A stretch of 64,000 bases of DNA from ZC4RG17 sp036380875. GTDB lineage: Bacteria; Actinomycetota; Acidimicrobiia; Spongiisociales; ZC4RG35. This document shows, one piece after another, positions 8,135 to 17,996 of the stretch (its first letter is position 1; the number at the start of each line of letters is the position of its first letter). The stretch lies in assembly GCA_036380875.1 (NCBI GenBank), contig DASVDX010000088.1:1-64000 (forward strand), in the 5' to 3' direction. Position numbers and translations under genes: made by a program. A model generated the notes under the pieces. It made no database searches. It was not told the DNA's origin and saw nothing but the letters and a program-made list of their open reading frames with translations.

Positions 8135-8433
8135 GGTCGACTCCTCTCACACCGTCCCCGGTGCCGACGAGGGTCGCCAGACAGGTGTGCCGAGCCCTCA
8201 CGGACCCGGCACACGACTCGACTGTCGCCTCGTCTGTCGATCACGCAGATGGTGATCTCCCCACACGATCACAGAACCGAACGATTGCTGGCGGCAGGGC
8301 CGCCTCATCAGTTCAGCCTGTATCGGAGGTCAATCCTGACACCTGGAGACGGCCTTTCTTGCGTTTCAATCGTTTCGCGTACTGGGAAACCCAGCCTAGC
8401 CCGGAGAGGCCCCCTAGGGAATGACCCGCCGGG
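8135..8433. other. recA-rny intergenic region, no gene seen; probable rny leader
   Basis: About 300 bases without a credible reading frame. recX, which often follows recA in actinobacteria, is not here. A hairpin with an eight-base perfect stem (8185-8192 with 8207-8214, GTGTGCCG/CGGCACAC) lies in what would be the rny 5' leader. A shorter inverted repeat, TGACCC-GCC-GGGTCA (8422-8436), overlaps the recA stop but has no T-run, so I do not call it a terminator. Confidence 0.5.
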
Positions 8434-10581
8434 TCACTCCTCGAGCTGTTCGGATGCCTCAGATGCCTCCCCTTCGGCTGTCTCCTGTGCGTCCGTGGCG
8501 AGTCCCACGGCCTGGTAGACCCGGGCCTGCAGTTGCATCGCCAGTTCCGGATTGTCACGCAAGAAGCGCTTGGCGTTCTCCCGGCCCTGGCCGAGCTGTT
8601 CGTCCTCGTAGGTGTACCAAGCGCCACTCTTCTTGACGACACCCTCCTCTACGGCAACGTCGAGCAGGCTCCCCTCCCGTGAAATCCCCTCGCCGAACAT
8701 GAGGTCGAACTCGGCCTGGCGGAAGGGTGGGGCCATCTTGTTCTTGACCACCTTGACCCGCACCCGGTTGCCGACCTGTTCGGCGCCGTCCTTGATGGAC
8801 TCGATGCGGCGGACGTCGAGGCGAACGCTCGAGTAGAACTTGAGGGCTCGCCCGCCGGGGGTGGTCTCAGGGGAGTTGTGGACCATCACACCGTCGACGA
8901 AGTAGTTGTGGCTCCCCTCGACTTCGATGTCGAAGCGGTGAGTGGCTCGGCCGTGCGGCGGCTTCCGCTCGATGCTGACGATCGGCATCGGCATGAGCAC
9001 CATCGTCGGCTCGGCGAACCGAGGCTCCACTTGGAACTTGCCCCGGAAACGTGGAAGCAGCTTGTACTCCATCGACGGGTGCACGTATGGAGCGACGAGA
9101 GCCTGCAGCTTCGCCGTCTCCGCGGTCGGAAAGACGATCACTGCCTCGCCGGCGCGGTCGACGAGCGTTCCCTCGATGCCGTACGTGTCGGCTAGGAAGC
9201 TCAGGATCCGTTCCCGGCTGGTCCGCTCGAGCGCCTCGACGCAGATCTCGGCGCCGCCCGAACCTCCACGTGTCCTCTCCTGTAGTCCCTTGGAACGGAT
9301 CGAGAAGGTGGCATCGTCCATGTACCAGATGGCCAACGACAAGGGCGTGAGCCGCTTCAGGTAGTCCCAGCTGATGACCTTCTTGCCGCCCATGTAGACG
9401 GCTTCCCGCAATTCGGCGAGCTCAGGCAGCGGCTGCACGTCCCAGAAGGCGGCGCCTTTGCGGTTCGTGGTGCGGCTCACGTTGAGATTGGCGAACAAGG
9501 AGGCTTTCCAGTCGCCGTAGGCGATCTGCTTGCGGCCGTGGCCGAAGCGGAATCGAGCGCCGTGGCCGCTCCGCGTCGGAGACAGGGATCCGTCGCCGAG
9601 CAGCGAGCCGAGGACGACCTCCATCTGGAACTCGGACAGGCGGTGAGGAACTGCCTGGAGCACCCGGTCGCCGACCTGCAACTCCCGGGCTTCGCGCCAG
9701 CCTCCCGGGGTGCGAATGAGATGGTTCTCGGTGCAGGCGAACTGCGAACGACCGTTGCCGCCCGGTTTGGCCACGACGAATCGGAGGAACTCGTCGGTCC
9801 GTCCGTTGTCGAACCAGTTGACGACCTTCTTGGGGACGATCTCTCCCCGCTCGGGGTCGTACGAGAGGACCTCTACCGGGAGACGCTGATTCACGATCTT
9901 GCCGATCTTCTCCTGGGTCCCGTCAGCGAGGGTCACACGAGTCGAGTAGGAGAAGCATCCGAACATCACGCCGATCTTCTCCCGCAACTGGTTGATGAAG
10001 ATCGCCGTCGTACGCGATTTGTTGAGGGTGCCCGCCAACTTGCGCAGCGCCTGGGACATGAGTCGGGCCTGGAGACCGACGTGGGCGTCGCCCATCTCGC
10101 CTTCGATCTCGGCGCGCGGCACGAGGGCCGCCACCGAGTCGATGACCAGCACGTCGAGCGCCCCGGAGCGGACGAGCATGTCGGCGATCTCCAGCGCCTG
10201 CTCACCCGTGTCGGGTTGGGAGATGAGCAACTCGTCGACGTCGACGCCGATCGCCCGGGCGTATGACGGGTCGAGGGCATGCTCGGCGTCGATGAAGGCG
10301 GCTATGCCCCCGTTGCGCTGAGCCTCGGCGACGATGTGGAGTGCGAGGCTGGTCTTGCCGGATGCCTCCGGCCCGAAGATCTCGACGATCCGGCCGCGGG
10401 GGACCCCGCCGGTGCCGAGGGCCAGGTCGAGCGACAGGGCTCCGGTGGAGATGACCTCGACTTTGCGCAGGGCGGCATCGCCCATCTTCATGATGGCGCC
10501 CTGGCCGTATTGACGCTCGATCTGAGAGACGGCCATTTCGAGTGACTTACGCCGTTCCATGGTGTTCTCCTTGTCGCTCAT
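8434..10581 (-). CDS. recA: Recombinase RecA precursor containing an intein
   Basis: RecA forms ATP-dependent filaments on single-stranded DNA, drives recombination and triggers LexA cleavage. The 715-residue precursor splits into an N-extein of 208 residues (Walker A GPEASGKTS), a 361-residue intein and a C-extein of 146 residues beginning SPETTPGG. The spliced protein would be 354 residues, normal for RecA. Two starts are possible: ATG 10581, and ATG 10560 preceded by AAGGAG at six bases, which may be the real one. The promoter upstream carries an SOS box. Confidence 0.97.
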   Translation of the reverse strand: MSDKENTMERRKSLEMAVSQIERQYGQGAIMKMGDAALRKVEVISTGALSLDLALGTGGVPRGRIVEIFGPEASGKTSLALHIVAEAQRNGGIAAFIDAEHALDPSYARAIGVDVDELLISQPDTGEQALEIADMLVRSGALDVLVIDSVAALVPRAEIEGEMGDAHVGLQARLMSQALRKLAGTLNKSRTTAIFINQLREKIGVMFGCFSYSTRVTLADGTQEKIGKIVNQRLPVEVLSYDPERGEIVPKKVVNWFDNGRTDEFLRFVVAKPGGNGRSQFACTENHLIRTPGGWREARELQVGDRVLQAVPHRLSEFQMEVVLGSLLGDGSLSPTRSGHGARFRFGHGRKQIAYGDWKASLFANLNVSRTTNRKGAAFWDVQPLPELAELREAVYMGGKKVISWDYLKRLTPLSLAIWYMDDATFSIRSKGLQERTRGGSGGAEICVEALERTSRERILSFLADTYGIEGTLVDRAGEAVIVFPTAETAKLQALVAPYVHPSMEYKLLPRFRGKFQVEPRFAEPTMVLMPMPIVSIERKPPHGRATHRFDIEVEGSHNYFVDGVMVHNSPETTPGGRALKFYSSVRLDVRRIESIKDGAEQVGNRVRVKVVKNKMAPPFRQAEFDLMFGEGISREGSLLDVAVEEGVVKKSGAWYTYEDEQLGQGRENAKRFLRDNPELAMQLQARVYQAVGLATDAQETAEGEASEASEQLEE
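8875..9957 (-). mobile_element. RecA intein with LAGLIDADG homing endonuclease
   Basis: 361 residues, starting with Cys (CFSYSTRVTLADGT) and ending VDGVMVHN, followed by Ser as the +1 nucleophile. Block B has TENH at intein residues 76-79. Two LAGLIDADG-type motifs are visible, VVLGSLLGDGSL (about 113-124) and LAIWYMDDATF (about 208-218); both keep the acidic residue, so the endonuclease may be active. Insertion lies between MFG and SPETT, which I believe is the site used in M. leprae rather than the M. tuberculosis site. Confidence 0.96.
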
Positions 10582-10686
10582 GCCGTCCCCTTCTGCGATC
10601 CCTTCCTCTGTCGTGCGTCACCTGTTCCGACCAGTGCGCCTACAGGCGCCAGTCGTGGCGTCGAACTTATCCGAAGCCGGTGACAG

Positions 10687-10715
10687 ATCCTACAGCGAAC
10701 AAGTGTTCGAACCAA
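10687..10715 (-). promoter_or_regulatory. recA promoter with SOS box in the spacer
   Basis: On the minus strand: -35 TTGGTT (10715-10710), 17-base spacer, -10 TAGGAT (10692-10687). The spacer contains an SOS box, GCGAACAAGTGTTCGA when read on the plus strand (10695-10710), one mismatch from consensus. The leader to the first ATG is about 100 bases. Confidence 0.8.
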
Positions 10716-10719
10716 GGAT

Positions 10720-11262
10720 CTAGAGGTCGTAGCTCTCGAAGACGTGGTAGCGGCTTCCCACCGCCGCCATGATGTGGAACTGAGAGACCGTGAACGTCGC
10801 CCGCAAGACGTTGCCGGAGTCGACGAGCGAACGCACATCCTCCGGCGGCCGCACCCGCGAGATCGTCAGATGCGGCACAAAAGGCCGTTCCTCCCGACCC
10901 AAGCCGACCCTGTCGGCGGCGTCGTCCACGGCGGCGGCCAGATCGGCGAGGGCATCGCCGCTCTCCACCCCCACCCAAAGCACGGTGGCACGCGCCGGGC
11001 GCGGAAACGCCCCGAGACCGCCCAGGGACACCGAAAACGGCCCGGGGACGTCCGCCTCCGCCAGTGCGGCCAGCCACCGCTCGTAGGCCACCTCCTCCAC
11101 GTGTCCGACGAAGCGCAGGGTGACGTGCCAGTTGGGTGGCGGGACGCGTCGTCCGGGGATGTCCAGGCCACCTAGCCGGTCGGCGAGAGCCGCCACCACA
11201 TCCACCGGCGGGACGATGGCGGCGAACACTCGGCCGGCCGGGATCACCCTCTCCGCCACCAC
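10720..11262 (-). CDS. thpR: RNA 2',3'-cyclic phosphodiesterase ThpR
   Basis: A 2H phosphoesterase of the LigT/ThpR type that opens 2',3'-cyclic phosphates in RNA. The 180 residues carry the two required motifs, HVTLRF and HLTISR. The GTG start lies inside the 3' end of cinA (19-base overlap), so translation is probably coupled. thpR beside cinA and recA is a common arrangement. Confidence 0.93.
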   Translation of the reverse strand: MVAERVIPAGRVFAAIVPPVDVVAALADRLGGLDIPGRRVPPPNWHVTLRFVGHVEEVAYERWLAALAEADVPGPFSVSLGGLGAFPRPARATVLWVGVESGDALADLAAAVDDAADRVGLGREERPFVPHLTISRVRPPEDVRSLVDSGNVLRATFTVSQFHIMAAVGSRYHVFESYDL

Positions 11263-12479
11263 ACGCCCGAGATGGCCAGCCGGGCCAGCTGGAGGGCGGC
11301 GGTCGTCGAGTAGGTCCTGACCCGCTCACGGTCGCCGGCGAAAGTCAGTGTGCGCGCGGCGGCGTCCTCGGGGGTGGCGACCCCGATCACCACCGTGCCG
11401 GGCGGCTGCTCCATCGGCTCGGGCCCTGCGGAGCCCGTCACCGCGATCGCCACGTCCACCTTCAGACGGGACCGGGCGCCCTCTGCCATCTGCACCGCCA
11501 CCGACTCGGTGACGACGCCGTGAGAGACGTCGACGTCCAGCAACTCCTGCTTGAGGTCCTCGGTGTAGGCCACGATCCCGCCCCGGAAGAACCGCGACGA
11601 CCCCGGTAACGCCGTCAGCCGCGCCGCCACCAACCCGGCGGTCATCGACTCGGCACTGCCGATCGTCCAGGACCTCCCTTCGAGCAGGGCGAAGAGGACC
11701 GTTTCGATGGTCTCCGAGTCGACGCCGAACACCGCCGAGCCGAGGCGCTTGCGCACTTCCTCCTCGACCGGGGCGATGGCAGCGAGGGCATCTGCTTCGG
11801 TCTCGGCCTTGGCGGTGATCCGGACCTTGATCTCCCCTCCCGATGCCAGGAAGGCGATCGACGGGTTGGTGGACTCGAACAGGTCGTCGAGGCGCTCTCC
11901 GACCCACGACTCCGGTCGTCCCCATGTGCGCAGCACACGGCTGATGAGCACCTCTTCGAGACCGGCCGCGTGCCGAAGTCTCGGGAGCACTTCCTGCACC
12001 AGCAGGTACTCCATCTCCTCGGGAACGCCCGGGACGGCGAAGATCCACTTCCCACCGTGCTCCAGGGCGATGCCGGGGGCCGTTCCCTTCGGGTTGGCGA
12101 GCATCTCGGAGCCCTCTGGGTAGTCCGCCTGCCTGAAGTTCGAGACCGGGATCTCCCGTCCCAGCCGGGCGAAGCGCTCCTCGAGTGCCCGCTCGTAGGA
12201 CTCGGAATGCAGCATCTTCCGCCCTGTGGCGGCACAGATCGCTTCCCTCGTCAGGTCGTCGCGGGTGGGCCCGAGACCGCCGGTGATGATCACCGCGTCG
12301 GCCCGGGACAACGCCGTCCGGATTGCGTCCGCCACCCGCCCCAGGTTGTCCCCCACTACTTGTTGGTGGTGGGCGTCGAAGCCGTGCTCGGCGAGAGCCG
12401 CACCGATGAAGGCGGCATTGCCGTTGACGATCTGGCCGAGCAACAGCTCGGTGCCGACGGCTACCACCTCGACGATCAT
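11244..12479 (-). CDS. cinA: CinA-like nicotinamide-nucleotide amidase / competence-damage protein
   Basis: CinA proteins deamidate NMN (C-terminal domain) and hydrolyse ADP-ribose (N-terminal MoaB/COG1058 domain). The N-terminus is VAVGTELLLGQIVNGNA. The C-terminal amidase domain shows SAESMTAGLVAARLTALPG and AVTGSAGPEP. From the ATG at 12479 it has 411 residues, normal for the full-length family. A start at 12500 would add seven residues derived from the tandem repeat upstream. No pgsA gene separates cinA and rimO here, unlike in many genomes. Confidence 0.93.
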   Translation of the reverse strand: MIVEVVAVGTELLLGQIVNGNAAFIGAALAEHGFDAHHQQVVGDNLGRVADAIRTALSRADAVIITGGLGPTRDDLTREAICAATGRKMLHSESYERALEERFARLGREIPVSNFRQADYPEGSEMLANPKGTAPGIALEHGGKWIFAVPGVPEEMEYLLVQEVLPRLRHAAGLEEVLISRVLRTWGRPESWVGERLDDLFESTNPSIAFLASGGEIKVRITAKAETEADALAAIAPVEEEVRKRLGSAVFGVDSETIETVLFALLEGRSWTIGSAESMTAGLVAARLTALPGSSRFFRGGIVAYTEDLKQELLDVDVSHGVVTESVAVQMAEGARSRLKVDVAIAVTGSAGPEPMEQPPGTVVIGVATPEDAAARTLTFAGDRERVRTYSTTAALQLARLAISGVWWRRG

Positions 12480-12482
12480 CCG

Positions 12483-12530
12483 CCCACCCGAATCATGCAC
12501 CCACCCGGATCATCGCCCCACCCGGATCAT
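12483..12530. repeat. Three tandem copies of a 17-base unit between cinA and rimO
   Basis: CCCACCCGRATCAT occurs at 12483-12496, 12500-12513 and 12517-12530, a period of 17 bases. On the minus strand each copy reads ATGATYCGGGTGGG. The last copy includes the rimO stop codon, and the cinA start (ATGATCG) looks like a partial fourth copy. The array probably arose by duplication of the rimO 3' end. It offers several ATGs and G-rich ribosome-site-like stretches. Confidence 0.85.
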
Positions 12531-13843
12531 CCCGTTACGCGGCCCTCGAGGTCGGTCCCGAACGCGGCGGTGACCTCGACGGTCAGCCAGTCACCCGGCT
12601 CGCCCCGGTCGAGGAGGATCACACCGTCGATCTCGGGAGCCTGGCGATAGGAACGGGCAATCGGAGTTCCGTCTTCGACCTGGTCGACGAGGACTTCGAG
12701 GCTACGGCCGACCTGCGCCTGGTTGGCGAGATGGGTGATCTCGTCCTGAATGGACTGCAGGTAGCGCTGCCTCTCGATGACTTCCTCCGGGTCGATGCGA
12801 CCAGGCAGGTCGCGGGCGGGGGTGCCCTCCTCGGGCGAGTACGGGAAGAACCCTGCCCAGTCGAGTTCGACATCCCGCAGGAACTCCGCCAGTTCCTCGA
12901 CGTCGTCGTCGGTCTCGCCGGGGAAGCCGACGATGAAGCTGGAGCGGAGGGCGGCGTCGGGGTCGGCGGCGCGGATGTCCTCGACCAGTGCCCGATAGGC
13001 CTCTCCCCCGCCGGGACGCTTCATGTCCCGCAACAGGCGCTGCGTGGCGTGCTGGAGGGACAGGTCGAAGTAGGAGGCGACCTTTGGATTGGAAGCCATC
13101 TCCTCGATCAGGCGGCGCCTGATCTCGCGGGGATACAGGTAGAGGAGGCGGATCATGCGTATGCCCTCCACCTCCGACAGGGAGGCGATGAGGTCGACGA
13201 TGTCGGGCTGGCGGGGAGCGTCGTCGAGGTCGCGGCCGTAGGCTGCCAGGTCCTGGGCAACGAGCACGACCTCGCTCACTCCTGCCTCGGCGAGGGCCTC
13301 CACCTCGGCGCGGATCTCGATCGGCCGACGCGACCGCTGCTTTCCCCGGATGAGGGGGATCGCACAGAACGTGCACGGCTTGTCGCATCCCTCCGCCACC
13401 TTCACGTAGGCGTAAGGGCCGGTGGGTGCGGGGCGGGCCACCTGGTGGAGGATGTCCATCATGGGACGGCGCCGGATCTGGACCGGCTGCCAGCCGGTCA
13501 GGCGGTCGAGGGTCGGCACGAGGTTGCCGTAGGAGCTCAGGCCCAGGACGGCGTCGACCTCCGGGAGTGCCTTCTCGACCTCCACGCCGAAACGCTGGGC
13601 CATACAGCCGAGCACGACCGTGCGCGCTCCCGGCTTGGCGGCGTCCTTGGCGGCGAGGATCGTCTCCACCGACTCCCGACGGGCATCTTCGATGAAAGCG
13701 CAGGTGTTGACCATGACCACGTCCGCCTCGTCGACGGAGCCCGCAGCCACGTAGCCCGCCTCCGCCAGCATCGCCTCCAGCTTCTCGGAGTCGACCTGGT
13801 TCTTGGCGCAGCCCAAGGTGGTCAGGTGGTACGTAGGCCTCAC
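12527..13843 (-). CDS. rimO: Ribosomal protein S12 methylthiotransferase RimO
   Basis: Radical SAM enzyme that methylthiolates an Asp of ribosomal protein S12. 438 residues from the GTG at 13843, which overlaps the upstream stop as GTGA and is followed at once by the family start YHLTTLGCAKNQVDSEKL. Cluster motif CDKPCTFCAIPLIRGKQRSR distinguishes it from MiaB, which has CNNTCTFC. Other N-terminal cysteines are in NTCAFIEDA and VLGCMAQR. A TRAM domain closes the protein. A longer frame starting at 13972 exists but runs antisense-like into the neighbour's coding frame and is not needed. Confidence 0.95.
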   Translation of the reverse strand: MRPTYHLTTLGCAKNQVDSEKLEAMLAEAGYVAAGSVDEADVVMVNTCAFIEDARRESVETILAAKDAAKPGARTVVLGCMAQRFGVEVEKALPEVDAVLGLSSYGNLVPTLDRLTGWQPVQIRRRPMMDILHQVARPAPTGPYAYVKVAEGCDKPCTFCAIPLIRGKQRSRRPIEIRAEVEALAEAGVSEVVLVAQDLAAYGRDLDDAPRQPDIVDLIASLSEVEGIRMIRLLYLYPREIRRRLIEEMASNPKVASYFDLSLQHATQRLLRDMKRPGGGEAYRALVEDIRAADPDAALRSSFIVGFPGETDDDVEELAEFLRDVELDWAGFFPYSPEEGTPARDLPGRIDPEEVIERQRYLQSIQDEITHLANQAQVGRSLEVLVDQVEDGTPIARSYRQAPEIDGVILLDRGEPGDWLTVEVTAAFGTDLEGRVTG

Positions 13844-14352
13844 GGCTTCAGTTGGCGGTAGCGGCCACGGAAGTAGACGAGGGGATCTTTCAGGTCCCCG
13901 ACCTCGAGCGACTCGATGATTCCAACCAGGAGGAGCTGGTCGCCCAAGCGCCGGAGCTCCTCGGTGCGGCACCCGGCCCAGTTCCGGATGTGGGCGATAC
14001 GCGGCCCCCAGCGGGTGTCTTCGACCTCGACGGAGGCGAACATGCCTCCGGGCGAGGGACGAAGTCCGGCGAAGACGTCGGCCAGGTTGGCCTCATCGGC
14101 ATCGAGGACGTGGGCGACGAAGCCGCCCGATTCCTCGACAGCGTCGACGAAATCGGACCCGGGCCCGACGAGTGCCGCCGTCCGCGGCTCGTCGCCTTCC
14201 ACGACTATGAACGACGACACGGTGATCCCGACGGGACGCTCCTCGCCGGACGTGAGGATCGTGACCGGCGACGGCAGCCGCCCGCGCAGGCGGCGCACAG
14301 GGTCCCGCAGTTCGACCGGCACGGAGAACGGGTCCTCGAAGTGGATGCTCAC
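13840..14352 (-). CDS. Flavin-reductase-like FMN-binding split-barrel protein
   Basis: 170 residues resembling the flavin reductase domain family: LPSPVTILTSGEERPVGITVSSFIVV matches the FMN-binding start of the split barrel. The partner monooxygenase is not evident nearby. GTG start at 14352; a TACCAT element (14365-14360, minus strand) sits seven bases before it, so the mRNA is probably leaderless. Its TGA overlaps the rimO GTG. A second protein of this family is at 40.4 kb. Confidence 0.8.
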   Translation of the reverse strand: MSIHFEDPFSVPVELRDPVRRLRGRLPSPVTILTSGEERPVGITVSSFIVVEGDEPRTAALVGPGSDFVDAVEESGGFVAHVLDADEANLADVFAGLRPSPGGMFASVEVEDTRWGPRIAHIRNWAGCRTEELRRLGDQLLLVGIIESLEVGDLKDPLVYFRGRYRQLKP

Positions 14353-14395
14353 TACGGGAATGGTAGGAGCCGACAGAGCCGTTGCCCCCGCGATC

Positions 14396-15283
14396 TCAGA
14401 GCGGCACCTCGGCCCGCTGCCGCTTCTCGAACACGAGCCGGGTCGTGTAACCCGCCGCCTTCGCTGCTGCGATCACCTGGTCGAAACCCCAAGCCGTCTC
14501 CTCGGGGACATGGGCGTCGCTCGCCAACGTGATCGGGACACCGGCGGCATGGAAGCGGCACAGCAGTTCCGGCGCCGGATACACCTCCCGGGCCGGCTTG
14601 CGCAGCCCCTGGCTCGACACCTCCACCGCGGTGCCGCTCTCTGCCGCCGCGGCGACGACGGCGTCGTACCAGTCGGAGGGGTCGGCCTCGGGCCGCAGGC
14701 CGTACTTCTTGATCACGTCGACGTGGGCGAGCACGTCGACTGCCCCCGAGGCGGCGAGTTGGGTCTCCAGGTCGAAGTACTGCTGCCAGGCCGTGACCAG
14801 CCCGCGGCGTTCGAACTCGAACAGTGAATGGGAGGCGTCGATCGCCCAGCCGCCGATCCAATGCACGGACCCGATCAGGTAGTCCCACGGGTAGGGCTCG
14901 AGCAGGTCGAGGACGGCGTCGATCGTCTCGGGGAAGAAGTCGACCTCGAGCCCCAGTTTGACAGGGAGGCCGGAGTCCCGGGCGGAGACGACGGCGTCGA
15001 CGTACTTCTCGAGCGACAGAGTCAGATCTGCCTCGACCATCGCTCGCGACAACTCGGCCACGTCTTCGGGAGTGCTCTTCGCCTCCCAGAACGCCCCGAG
15101 GACGGGTGCCGCCTCGACGCAGCGGTAGAGGTGCTCGGTGAAACCCAGTTCGGTCACGCCCCGGGCGGCGGCTGCCTCCACGTAGGCCTCGATGTGGCCC
15201 GGGGGATACTCCCCCTGGGCCACGCCGAACGTGTCACCGTCGGAGCCGACGTGAGGATGGAGGTGGAGGTGGTAATCGGACAC
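14396..15283 (-). CDS. PHP-domain phosphatase, histidinol-phosphatase-like
   Basis: 295 residues of the PHP fold. Metal-ligand motifs are visible: YHLHLHPH at the N-terminus, FTEHLYR, GLEVDFFPE, SVHWIGG and SDAHVPEE near the C-terminus. This pattern fits HisK-type histidinol phosphatases and related sugar phosphatases. No other histidine genes are nearby, so the substrate is open. GTG start. It follows a small hypothetical gene and the GAPDH-like gene on the same strand, possibly as the end of that operon. Confidence 0.82.
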   Translation of the reverse strand: MSDYHLHLHPHVGSDGDTFGVAQGEYPPGHIEAYVEAAAARGVTELGFTEHLYRCVEAAPVLGAFWEAKSTPEDVAELSRAMVEADLTLSLEKYVDAVVSARDSGLPVKLGLEVDFFPETIDAVLDLLEPYPWDYLIGSVHWIGGWAIDASHSLFEFERRGLVTAWQQYFDLETQLAASGAVDVLAHVDVIKKYGLRPEADPSDWYDAVVAAAAESGTAVEVSSQGLRKPAREVYPAPELLCRFHAAGVPITLASDAHVPEETAWGFDQVIAAAKAAGYTTRLVFEKRQRAEVPL

Positions 15284-15301
15284 TCGACACCATTTTCGCG
15301 C

Positions 15302-15550
15302 TCAACGCCGCCAAGCCTCGACCGCCCGCCGCAACTCGGACGGGCAGGCGTCGGCGAGGAAGTTCCAGGCGTGGGGCGATATCTCCCCTTCCTGCTCCAG
15401 TTCCTCGCAGGCGCGTTCGACGGCGTCGGCGACGGCGTTGAGCTTCGGGTCGAGCGCCACGGCCTGGGTGATGGCGACCCGGGCTCCGTCGACGTCTCCT
15501 CTGGCCAGGGCCGCGATCGCCTCTTCGACCTCGCTCCGGGCGTCGGCCAT
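15302..15550 (-). CDS. Small hypothetical helical protein
   Basis: 82 residues starting MADARSEVEEAIAAL, with a TPR-like helical repeat (ARGDVDGARVAITQAVALDP). The ATG at 15550 lies seven bases after the stop of the GAPDH-like gene and has GAGG five bases upstream. No signal peptide or catalytic motif. Function unknown; it is probably co-transcribed with its neighbours. Confidence 0.7.
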   Translation of the reverse strand: MADARSEVEEAIAALARGDVDGARVAITQAVALDPKLNAVADAVERACEELEQEGEISPHAWNFLADACPSELRRAVEAWRR

Positions 15551-15557
15551 CCGGTCC

Positions 15558-16616
15558 TCAGACCTCCCGCAGGATGTAGCGGCGGAGGATGTCGAGCTTC
15601 GTGTCGACCGAGTCGGGATCCAGGTACCACAACATGGCGGCCACCGTCGACAGGAGCGGGTTCCCGTCCTGGGGGGTGAAGCAGAACCCCACCAACTCGT
15701 TGCCGTTGCGCACCGCAAGGGTGTCCATCACGACGACGGTCTGGGAGAGGATGCGCCCGTAGTAGCCGTGGTCACGACCGAAGGAGAACACCTGGTTGGC
15801 GGACCGCTTGTAGGTCACCGCCACCCGGGCGTTGGACATCAACCGCTCCTTCGCCTCGTCCAACGTCATCTCCCGATCCAGCGTCAGCGAGAAGTGGATC
15901 GAGTGCATGTACTGGGTGTTGAGCTTGAGTGACGACGAGTACAGGTTGAGGTCGTAACCCAAAGTGGCGAACAGGTGATTGGCGTCCCGGGCGTGATGGG
16001 TCCCGAAGCGCTCGTCCTTGTGCTTGTCGACCGTCGGCGAGGCGACAAAGCCCTCGTCCTGGGAGATGTCGTTGGCCCGCCGGATGCAGAGGAATCGCCC
16101 GTCCACGAGGTGGTTGGTGCCGTCCGGGTCCATCGCCAGGGTCTTGATCAGCACCGAGATGTTGTGCGTGTTGCACGAGACGATCTGGAGGTACTTGTCC
16201 TCGCCCCGCACCAGCGCCGAATCGTTGATTCCCCGGGCATACATCTTCCCGAAGCCGAACTCGGAGCCCTGGGCCATGAAGCCGATCGGGCTCTCGAGGT
16301 GCTGGTAGATGCCCTCCTTGTTCTGGTTCCCCACCGGGGTGCAGTCGATCACCACCGTCGCCCGCTCGAGGGCCTCCATCGCCTCGTACTTCGGGCTGTG
16401 CCCCAACTCCTCGAACGCCTGGCGCTTGTCGGCGTCGACGGCCAAGGCGGCGCCCCGCCCGACCAGGTCGTTCACCTTCGAACGCTCGGTGATGAGCGGT
16501 GTTCGCTTGTGGAATGTGACCTCGTCGATACCGAAATGCTCCCGATGGTCGGCGAGCAGGCCGATCAGGGGCTCACCGATCGTTCCGGTTCCTACGACGT
16601 GGACGATGTTGGGCAT
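15558..16616 (-). CDS. Type II (archaeal-like) glyceraldehyde-3-phosphate dehydrogenase-like oxidoreductase
   Basis: 352 residues. The N-terminus is a Rossmann nucleotide-binding motif (VHVVGTGTIGEPLIGLL). The segment IVSCNTHN matches the catalytic-cysteine region of type II GAPDH, VSCNT, and the surrounding order (VVIDCTPVGNQNKEG upstream, MHSIHFSLTL downstream) follows that family. The protein is not a classical bacterial GapA. It lies 95 bases after aceA on the same strand, suggesting a role tied to growth on acetate, such as gluconeogenesis. That role is inference, and another aldehyde or semialdehyde substrate is possible. Confidence 0.62.
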   Translation of the reverse strand: MPNIVHVVGTGTIGEPLIGLLADHREHFGIDEVTFHKRTPLITERSKVNDLVGRGAALAVDADKRQAFEELGHSPKYEAMEALERATVVIDCTPVGNQNKEGIYQHLESPIGFMAQGSEFGFGKMYARGINDSALVRGEDKYLQIVSCNTHNISVLIKTLAMDPDGTNHLVDGRFLCIRRANDISQDEGFVASPTVDKHKDERFGTHHARDANHLFATLGYDLNLYSSSLKLNTQYMHSIHFSLTLDREMTLDEAKERLMSNARVAVTYKRSANQVFSFGRDHGYYGRILSQTVVVMDTLAVRNGNELVGFCFTPQDGNPLLSTVAAMLWYLDPDSVDTKLDILRRYILREV

Positions 16617-16711
16617 GGCTCAACTCCCTCTGCGACTGCGGGATCGGACAAGGACGTGACGGCAGCTTGGTAGCCGCAACATACCATCGTCGGCTCTATG
16701 CTCCAGTGGGC

Positions 16712-17986
<1,275 letters not shown>

Positions 17987-17996
17987 CGGTTTCCTC

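Noticed and set aside
8135..8433. recX between recA and rny
   Set aside because: No frame in this interval encodes a RecX-like protein; recX is simply not here.
8422..8436. recA terminator at TGACCC-GCC-GGGTCA
   Set aside because: Six-base stem without a T-run and overlapping the stop codon; not convincing.
12527..13972. rimO start at 13972
   Set aside because: The extra 43 residues are encoded over the flavin-reductase frame and are Arg/Pro-rich noise; the GTG at 13843 fits the family start and the GTGA overlap.
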